DNA of 19,001 nucleotides from JAWLGW01 sp964569055. Its GTDB lineage: Bacteria; Planctomycetota; J058. Numbering within the stretch: the stretch's first letter is position 1; each line of letters opens with the position of its first letter. A program made the position numbers and the translations under genes. The notes beneath the pieces were generated by a model. It made no database searches and was not told the origin of the DNA. It worked only from the letters and a program-made list of their open reading frames with translations. The stretch covers positions 1-19,001 of the forward strand of contig CAZMSZ010000120.1 in assembly GCA_964569055.1 (NCBI GenBank). The letters are read 5' to 3'. Below, one piece after another: positions 14,601 through 19,001 of this stretch.

Positions 14601-16752
14601 GCGCGAGGACGCGCTGTTCGCGCTGAGCTGGGGCCGGCGGCTCGTCGAGCGGGCCGCGAGCTTCCCGGCGCGCGAGGAGCAGCAGCTCACGCTCGAGGCC
14701 GCGCTGCCGCACCTCGAGCGCGCGGTGGCGCTCGCGCCGTGGTTGGGCCCGGCGCGGCTCGCGCTGGCCGAGGCGCTGGCGCAGCGCGAGCGACGCGAGG
14801 AGGCGCTGGCGCAGCTCGCGCAGGCGCCGGCCCTGGGCCGCGCCGGCGCCCGGGCGCAGGAGCTGCGGGGCGAGCTGCTCGCCGCGGCGGCGCGCCACGC
14901 CCCGGCGGTGCGGGCCTACGACGCCGCGCTCGCGCTGCTGGAGCGCGAGGAGGACACCCCGGCGGTGCGCGGACGCGTCGCCTCCTTGCTGCTCCGGCGC
15001 GCGCGCAGCCACACCGAGCTGGCCGACGCGGCCCGCGCCCGCGCCGACCTCGACCGCGCCCTCGAGCTCGACCCGCTGGCGCTCGAGGCGTTCGAGCTGC
15101 GCGCGGAGCTGCGCGACGAGGCGGGCGACGCCGCGGGCGCGGCGGCGGACCGCGAGCGGGTGACGCTGCTCCGCTCGGGCTACGTCGCCGTCTACGACGA
15201 GGCGCGTCGCGCCGCCTGGCGCGAGGGGGTCGGCACCAACGGCGACCACACCGCCGGGCTGCGGGTGCTCGCGCCCGCGTTCGAGCTGGTCTCGGCCCGG
15301 CGCGACCCCGCGCGGCGGGCCGAGCTGCACATGCTGCGCGGCTACCTGCGGCTGCGCTCGTTCGACGTCCCCGGGGCCATGGTCGACCTGGCGGCGATCG
15401 TGGAGCTCGCGCCGCAGGCGGCGTTCCGCCACCTGTTCGACGAGGTCCTCAGCCTGCGCGGGGCCGGGGGCGGGATCGGGCTCGACCTCGACCAGATCCT
15501 GCGGCAGTCCGAGGAGCTGCGCGCGCAGCAGGCGGACGTCGACCCCGACCTGTTCGTGGGGCTGGTCGCGTTCGTCGACGCCGAGCTGCGCGAGCGCCCG
15601 CCCGAGGCGCGGCTGCGCGGCGGGGTGCGCGCGCTGTCGCGCTACCTCGACCGCCGGCCCACCCACCCGGGCGCGCGCCTGATGCGCGCCGCGCTCCTCC
15701 TCCGCACCGGGCAGCTCGCCGAGGCGCTCGCCGACGCGGTGGTGGCGCTGCAGGAGCGCGAGCCGCCCGGCTTCGCCTGGTACGTGCTCGCGCGGATCCA
15801 GGCCGCCCAGCGCGACGTGGACGGCGCGCTCCGCTCGCTCGGGAGCGCGCTCCTGGGCGGGTTCGACGTCTACGTGCGCTACTCGAGCGACCCCGCGCTG
15901 GCGCGCCTGCGCGGCGACCCGCGCTACGAGCTGGTGCTCGAGCTGTCGCAGGGCGCGGGCTACCTGGCGCAGGCGGAGCGGGCCGAGCGACTGGCGCTGG
16001 AGCGGGCGCCGCGCGCGCGCGAGGAGGTGTACGCGGTCGCGCGGCAGGCGCTGACGACCGGGCTCGGGTTCCTGCGGGCGCGCGCCGAGCAGGGCGAGCC
16101 GCAGGCGCTGGCGCTCGCGGCGCGGCTCCACCTCGCCCGCGCCCGGCAGCAGTTCCGGCTGAGCGAGCGAGCCGCCGCCCGGCGCGACCTGCTGGCCGCG
16201 CTCGAGGCGAGCCCGACGGTGCTCCTCGACTTCGAGCAGGCGCGCGCCGCCTGGGACGCGCTCGGGCCGCTCCCGCCCGACGAGGTGGAGCGCACCCTGC
16301 GCGACGCGCGCGGGACCCCGTTCCCCAGCGCGCACGCGGCGCCGCTCGCGACCGCCTGGCGGGCGCTGATGGGCGCCGAGGTCCCCGCCTCCGAGGTCGC
16401 GGCCGCGCACGTCGCGCTGGCGGCGCGCGCGCACGAGCAGCCGCGCCTCGAGCCCTACCTGGCGCTGGTCCGGCAGGCCGAGCGCAAGCTCGACGCCGCG
16501 CTGCTGCACGCCCTCGCGCGCCGGGACGAGCCGCAGCTCGCGGGCGTGTGCGCCTGGTTCGCCGCGCGGGTCCACGCCGCGCAGGGCCGCGACGAGCTGG
16601 CCCTGGCCGACCTGAGCGAGGCGCGCGCCGGCGGGCTGAGCGGGCCGATCGCCGACGACCCCGCGCTGGCGCGGCTGGCCGGGCGCCGCGAGCTCCGCCG
16701 GCTGTTCCCCAACCTCCCGCCCGAGCCCGCCAAGCGCTGGGCACCGGAGTGA
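11671..16752 (+). CDS. Giant membrane Ser/Thr protein kinase with N-terminal zinc ribbon and C-terminal TPR region
   Basis: The protein has 1693 residues. Residues 1-60 form a helical domain. A zinc ribbon follows with Cys67, Cys70, Cys87 and Cys89. Residues 105-175 are a Gly/Arg/Ser linker with repeated GARGSGR. The PknB-type kinase domain spans about 186-445: P-loop GGGGMGDVY (193-201), Lys214, HRDVKPQN (302-309, catalytic Asp304), DFG (322-324) and APE (348-350) are all intact, so it should be active. One transmembrane segment lies at 469-490. The remaining 1200 residues are Ala/Leu/Arg-rich helices with the spacing of TPR repeats and should lie outside the cytoplasm, perhaps as a sensor or scaffold. 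The ATG at 11671 lacks a ribosome binding site and may be leaderless. It is divergent from the secreted HExxH gene. Its substrates are unknown. The antisense strand is also open for most of its length because of the extreme GC bias. Confidence 0.95.
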   Translation: MLRTDALLLAYLALHIRPERRDAMRAELRGQGGSLSGFGQALIRAKVLSPQEFLACRAAVESARWSCARCRRAFVAFPGAQPRPRRCSCGHVNRVPAVSERGAPNPFSTHPEREQRLTRRRSGSSDRRPTRGASSRRGAKASGRGARGSGRGARGSGRGERASGKAPALEPAELGARRAAERIGGYPVVDKVGGGGMGDVYRVKDKAGRIVALKLLRGGSSRDAEERFRREAQALARLTHPAIVQVHDVGADERGRPFFTMDYVEGRELAAARPTLSREAFLSIVARIAEGLHYAHEQGIIHRDVKPQNILIAPDGSPKLADFGLARDLGRSSLTEDGDLVGTPLFMAPEQLRGDPSGIDRRTDVYALGVLLYEGLTDRLPIEATSFLDLQDRIAREVPAPPSEHAAGISADLDRIVLKALEKRPDDRYPTAGDLAADLRRVLAGEEVAARPISTPERLARRAAGLARSPWGAAALALLLLALGGAAWLVAQREEAAREERRLAELRERQDGCLERLTAAQTALQRGQDAVARGERTTALTAAAEAAQAAAQARERARALGRDAPPGAVDDAGAVRRAAERLRARLLTEGGPAERAEARALLQAQLTEGGADAEARLILGRLELEAGHVTTAFQLFNDVLALEEGRLEAYVWRGEAHRRGGKARFALFDHDRALADPTRLPEPLRGRAFAARARARVDLGALEDAARDLAEAQRVAPREPLVRLTRAALLQARGERGAALHELELATREVDSAELRRALGVAWAELGDLARGQRELDRSLTLSHAPEGWLVRGRLRALVGRDAEAADDLAEAARRTAPEDPARAATRLVEARALRARGEHQAALAALEPAIGPPAAGEVLEPRTRALLLERAEVLIARGSARDLDLADRDLARLLAADPRDVRALLDTAAAALRRGDPPLARAQLERLAPEARRDPEALALAAQLAPSDAELGARAAAAQEALVEAFVGPRVEVGPPREDALFALSWGRRLVERAASFPAREEQQLTLEAALPHLERAVALAPWLGPARLALAEALAQRERREEALAQLAQAPALGRAGARAQELRGELLAAAARHAPAVRAYDAALALLEREEDTPAVRGRVASLLLRRARSHTELADAARARADLDRALELDPLALEAFELRAELRDEAGDAAGAAADRERVTLLRSGYVAVYDEARRAAWREGVGTNGDHTAGLRVLAPAFELVSARRDPARRAELHMLRGYLRLRSFDVPGAMVDLAAIVELAPQAAFRHLFDEVLSLRGAGGGIGLDLDQILRQSEELRAQQADVDPDLFVGLVAFVDAELRERPPEARLRGGVRALSRYLDRRPTHPGARLMRAALLLRTGQLAEALADAVVALQEREPPGFAWYVLARIQAAQRDVDGALRSLGSALLGGFDVYVRYSSDPALARLRGDPRYELVLELSQGAGYLAQAERAERLALERAPRAREEVYAVARQALTTGLGFLRARAEQGEPQALALAARLHLARARQQFRLSERAAARRDLLAALEASPTVLLDFEQARAAWDALGPLPPDEVERTLRDARGTPFPSAHAAPLATAWRALMGAEVPASEVAAAHVALAARAHEQPRLEPYLALVRQAERKLDAALLHALARRDEPQLAGVCAWFAARVHAAQGRDELALADLSEARAGGLSGPIADDPALARLAGRRELRRLFPNLPPEPAKRWAPE

Positions 16753-16863
16753 GCGCGCCTCCCGCCCCGGTGAGGCAGCCGCGCGTTCGTCCGCGCTCCC
16801 TGGTCAGGTTCCGCGGCAACGGCCACCATGGGGCCGCGAGGCCACCGGGGGGCGGGGAACACC

Positions 16864-16868
16864 AGGAG
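16864..16868 (+). promoter_or_regulatory. Ribosome binding site selecting the ceramidase-like start
   Basis: AGGAG lies 4 nt before the ATG at 16873. This start puts a clean lipoprotein signal at the N terminus, whereas the upstream in-frame ATG at 16828 would add 15 residues without a signal and has no such site. Confidence 0.6.
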
Positions 16869-16872
16869 CGGT

Positions 16873-18636
16873 ATGCGAGCGAACCTCGGGCGCGCGGCCC
16901 TGGCGCTGGCGCTGGTCGCCGCGCTGAGCGGCTGCCGGAGCGCGCGACCCTTCGAGCTGACCGCCGCCGTGGCGGCGAGCGCGGCCCCCGCGCCGTTCCT
17001 CGCCGGCTGCGCGACGGTCGACTTCACGCCCTACGGCGAGCCCTACCCGCTCGGCGGCTACGGCGGCGGGGAGCGGCGCGAGGAGTGGCCGCTGTGGCTC
17101 GGCATGGGCTGGCCCGGCCAGATCGCGCTCGACGCGCACCAGCGCTGGCACGAGGACGACCCCGCAGGGCAGCACGACATGCTGGTCGCCGCGGAGGGGG
17201 CGCACGACCCGCTCACCGCGCGCGCGCTGGTGCTGCGGCCCGAGGGGCAGCCCCCGGTCGCGCTGGTGCGGATCGACGCGATCGCCGCCACGGCCGAGCT
17301 GCACGCGCTCGCGGCGGCCGCCGTGGCCGACCTCGGCTACCGCCCCGAGACGGTGCTGTTGAGCGCGACCCACACCCACTCGGGCCTGGGCGCCTACATG
17401 CGCCCGCGCATGGCGCGCCTGATCGGCATGGACAACTTCCGCCCCGAGGTCGAAGCCCGGATCGCGGAGGCCTGCGCCGAGGCGATCCGCGCCGCGCACC
17501 AGCAGGCGGTCCCGGCCGCCCTGGCCGTGGCGCGCGCGCGCGATCGCGGCCCCGACGGCGTCCCGATCGTGGCCTCCAACCGGCGCGCGCGTCGCTTCGA
17601 GAAGGGCACGATTCCCAACGAGGCGATCGACGACGAGGTGGGGCTGCTCCACGTCACGCGGCTCGAGGACGGCGCCACGCTGGCGCTCGTCGTCAACTAC
17701 GCCGTGCACTGCACCGTGTTCGGGACCGAGCACCACCGCTTCAGCGCCGACGTGGCGGGCGGGATCGAGCGCGCCTTCTCGGAGCGCCTGGGCGGCGCCC
17801 CCACCCTGTTCGTGAACGGCGCCGAGGGCGACGTGCGCCCGCGCAGCATAGAGGCCAGGGACGGCTGGGAGCGCTGCCTCGAGCTGGGCGTGGCCCTGGC
17901 CGACATGGCGCTCCCCGCGCTCGCCGGGGCCGCCCGCCACGAGCGGATCCGCCTCGACGCGGCCCTCGGTGAGAAGGAGCTGGGCAGCCCGCGCACCCTG
18001 ATCGCCGCGGGCCGCGGGCGGTTCCTCGACGGCGAGCGCGGCGTGCTGGGCTGGCTCACCTTCCCGCTCACGCAGGCCGTGACGCTCCCGGTCAACCTCG
18101 TGCTCTGGGCGGCCGGCCTGACGAACATGCGCCTCGCCCTCACCTGGAACGCCGGCCTCGGCGTGGTGGTCCACCTCGACGACTACGCCGACCGCACCCG
18201 CTTCCGCTTCGGCGCCCTGCGCCTGCGCGCGGGCGAGCAGGACGTGGCGCTGCTCGGGATCCCCGGCGAAGCGACCCACGACGTCGGCCTGGCCCTGCGC
18301 GAGGAGGCCCGCCGCCGCGGCGCGACCCAGACCTTCGTGCTCGGCCTCACCCAGGACCACGTCGGGTACATCGCGAGCCGCAGGGAGTACCGCCGCGGCG
18401 GCTACGAGGCCTGGGTCACGCTGTTCGGCGAGCGGACCGCCGACGAGGTCCTCGAAGCCGAGCGCGGCCTCCTGACCGCCCTCGGCTACGACGGCCGCCG
18501 CAGCGCGGAGCCCCCCGAGACGAGCGTGTCGGCAGTCCACGACGCGGGCGAGCCCTCGACCGCGAGCTCGACGTCGGGCCGCAAGTCGGAGTCGCAGCCG
18601 GACTCGGACTCGAACTCGGAGGCGGAAGGGGATTAG
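16873..18636 (+). CDS. Neutral-ceramidase-like lipoprotein (non-lysosomal ceramidase N-terminal domain)
   Basis: This 587-residue protein starts at ATG 16873. A lipoprotein signal ends in ALSGC with Cys21, so it should be membrane-anchored in the envelope. Neutral ceramidase signatures follow in order: AGCATVDFTPYG (44-55), SATHTHSG (164-171, His167/His169), NYAVH (275-279, His279), FVNGAEGDVRPR (314-325), GIPGEAT (Glu466) and YIASRREY (499-506). These include the His, His and Glu expected to hold the catalytic zinc. Neutral ceramidases cut the amide bond of ceramide, and their GDVSPN motif contains an essential Ser; here the motif is GDVRPR with Arg323 instead. Ceramidase activity is therefore uncertain, and another amide or ester substrate is possible. 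The protein lacks the C-terminal immunoglobulin-like domain of full-length enzymes and ends in a Ser/Asp/Glu tail from a hexanucleotide repeat. It follows the kinase gene by 120 nt. Confidence 0.9.
   Translation: MRANLGRAALALALVAALSGCRSARPFELTAAVAASAAPAPFLAGCATVDFTPYGEPYPLGGYGGGERREEWPLWLGMGWPGQIALDAHQRWHEDDPAGQHDMLVAAEGAHDPLTARALVLRPEGQPPVALVRIDAIAATAELHALAAAAVADLGYRPETVLLSATHTHSGLGAYMRPRMARLIGMDNFRPEVEARIAEACAEAIRAAHQQAVPAALAVARARDRGPDGVPIVASNRRARRFEKGTIPNEAIDDEVGLLHVTRLEDGATLALVVNYAVHCTVFGTEHHRFSADVAGGIERAFSERLGGAPTLFVNGAEGDVRPRSIEARDGWERCLELGVALADMALPALAGAARHERIRLDAALGEKELGSPRTLIAAGRGRFLDGERGVLGWLTFPLTQAVTLPVNLVLWAAGLTNMRLALTWNAGLGVVVHLDDYADRTRFRFGALRLRAGEQDVALLGIPGEATHDVGLALREEARRRGATQTFVLGLTQDHVGYIASRREYRRGGYEAWVTLFGERTADEVLEAERGLLTALGYDGRRSAEPPETSVSAVHDAGEPSTASSTSGRKSESQPDSDSNSEAEGD
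18586..18633 (+). repeat. In-frame hexanucleotide repeat encoding an acidic Ser-rich tail
   Basis: Eight hexamers related to TCGGAC run to the stop codon of the ceramidase-like gene (TCGGAG, TCGCAG, CCGGAC, TCGGAC, TCGAAC, TCGGAG, GCGGAA, GGGGAT). They encode alternating Ser and acidic or amide residues. The period of six keeps the frame, so unit gain or loss would only change tail length. Confidence 0.7.
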
Positions 18637-18754
18637 TAGGTCCGGAGGGTCGCTCTCTCTGGCACGCCCAGGGGCACTCTCCTTGGCCCCCGCCGAGACG
18701 CGCCTGGCTGGCTCTGCTTCCGATCGTCGACGGCGGTGGATCGAGTCCCGCGAT

Positions 18755-18837
18755 CCCCGGGCCAGGAGGAGGGCGGGGGGGTGCCGCGCGCAGTTCGGGC
18801 GCGCGGTTCGTCCGATCCCCCGGGGCAATCGCCAACC
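18755..18837. repeat. 83-nt intergenic repeat, copy 1
   Basis: It is identical to 18919-19001 except for one T/C difference (18782 versus 18946). It contains an AGGAGGAGGGCGGG tract, an internal hairpin (CCGCGCGC at 18784-18791 with GCGCGCGG at 18799-18806) and ends in CCCCCGGGGCAATCGCCAACC-like sequence. The surrounding 18637-19001 has no gene I can support on either strand. Confidence 0.9.
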
Positions 18838-18865
18838 CGTGGCAGCGCGCACGCTGTCTGAGCAC

Positions 18866-18887
18866 GGCGCCCCCCCCGCCCTCCTCC
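18866..18887. repeat. Inverted arm between the two 83-nt copies
   Basis: This 22-nt C-rich segment is the reverse complement of the G-rich tract in both copies: 18929-18949 with a single extra C, and 18765-18785 with the same bulge and one G-T wobble. It can therefore pair with either copy, giving two mutually exclusive long hairpins. Confidence 0.8.
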
Positions 18888-18918
18888 GGATACACCGATC
18901 CCGCCCATGCACGCCGAG

Positions 18919-19001
18919 CCCCGGGCCAGGAGGAGGGCGGGGGGGCGCCGCGCGCAGTTCGGGCGCGCGGTTCGTCCGATCCCCCGGGGCAATCGCCAAC
19001 C
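18919..19001. repeat. 83-nt intergenic repeat, copy 2 (reaches the window edge)
   Basis: This is the second copy, starting 164 nt after copy 1 with an 81-nt interval between them. The window ends exactly where the copy ends, so more copies may follow. The frames open on the minus strand here contain no recognisable protein and arise from the repeat. Confidence 0.9.

Noticed and set aside
11539..16575. Minus-strand open frame of 1678 codons antisense to the kinase gene
   Set aside because: It is compositional. Its third positions coincide with the GC-biased third positions of the real gene, it has no recognisable domain, and the sense frame encodes an intact kinase.
13131..17972. Long plus-strand frame overlapping the kinase and ceramidase-like genes
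   Set aside because: It is Arg/Gly/Ala/Pro low-complexity translation in the wrong frame of two well-supported genes.
16804..18999. Minus-strand open frame over the ceramidase-like gene and the terminal repeats
   Set aside because: It is antisense to a gene with clear family motifs, and the remainder only translates the 83-nt repeats.

Overview
This window is very GC-rich (roughly three quarters G+C by eye) and carries a gene mix that suggests an uncultured or draft-assembled member of the Planctomycetota. The clues are a giant Ser/Thr kinase fused to a transmembrane segment and a very long TPR-like region, a secreted HExxH protein resembling the planctomycete DUF1570 group, a formylglycine-generating-enzyme-like protein, bacterial RING-like zinc modules, and an outer-membrane efflux factor that implies a diderm envelope. 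Myxococcota cannot be excluded from this sequence alone. Two runs of exactly 100 N (4782-4881 and 7071-7170) mark scaffold gaps, so this is a draft assembly and the true distances there are unknown.

Layout. At the left edge lies a possible minus-strand gene start (1-54), then a small exported or lipoprotein-like gene on plus (79-741). A compact minus-strand operon follows, read from right to left: a metallophosphoesterase (3096-3821), an FGE/SUMF1-like protein (2258-3091, 4-nt gap) and a patatin-like phospholipase (754-2223, 34-nt gap). Divergent from it is a ParA/MinD-like ATPase (3997 to the first gap). After the gap comes a TolC-type outer membrane factor (5053-7062). The second gap is flanked by a tandem array of 41-43-nt palindromic units (7171-7327), a broken RING-like gene (about 7394-7890) and an intact RING-like, tail-anchored membrane protein (7938-8642). 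Upstream of that on minus is a 945-residue secreted TPR/HExxH protein (8705-11542). Divergent from it across a 128-nt promoter region with a perfect hairpin is a 1693-residue membrane Ser/Thr kinase (11671-16752). A neutral-ceramidase-like lipoprotein follows on plus (16873-18636). The window ends in an 83-nt direct repeat (82/83 identical) with an inverted arm between the copies.

How the genes relate. Most products are envelope-associated: lipoproteins, the outer membrane factor, a secreted peptidase-like protein and membrane-anchored zinc-finger and kinase proteins. The kinase and the secreted TPR/HExxH protein share a divergent regulatory region, and the RING-like proteins lie downstream of the secreted protein on the same strand, so these may form one functional neighbourhood. 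Several enzyme-family members have altered key residues: Arg for the P-loop Lys in the ParA-like ATPase, Ser for one catalytic Cys in the FGE-like protein, and Arg at the Ser of the ceramidase amidase motif. The most unusual items are the multi-module RING-like tail-anchored protein with its decayed neighbour, and the two intergenic palindromic repeat families. No rRNA, tRNA, CRISPR array or transposase was seen.
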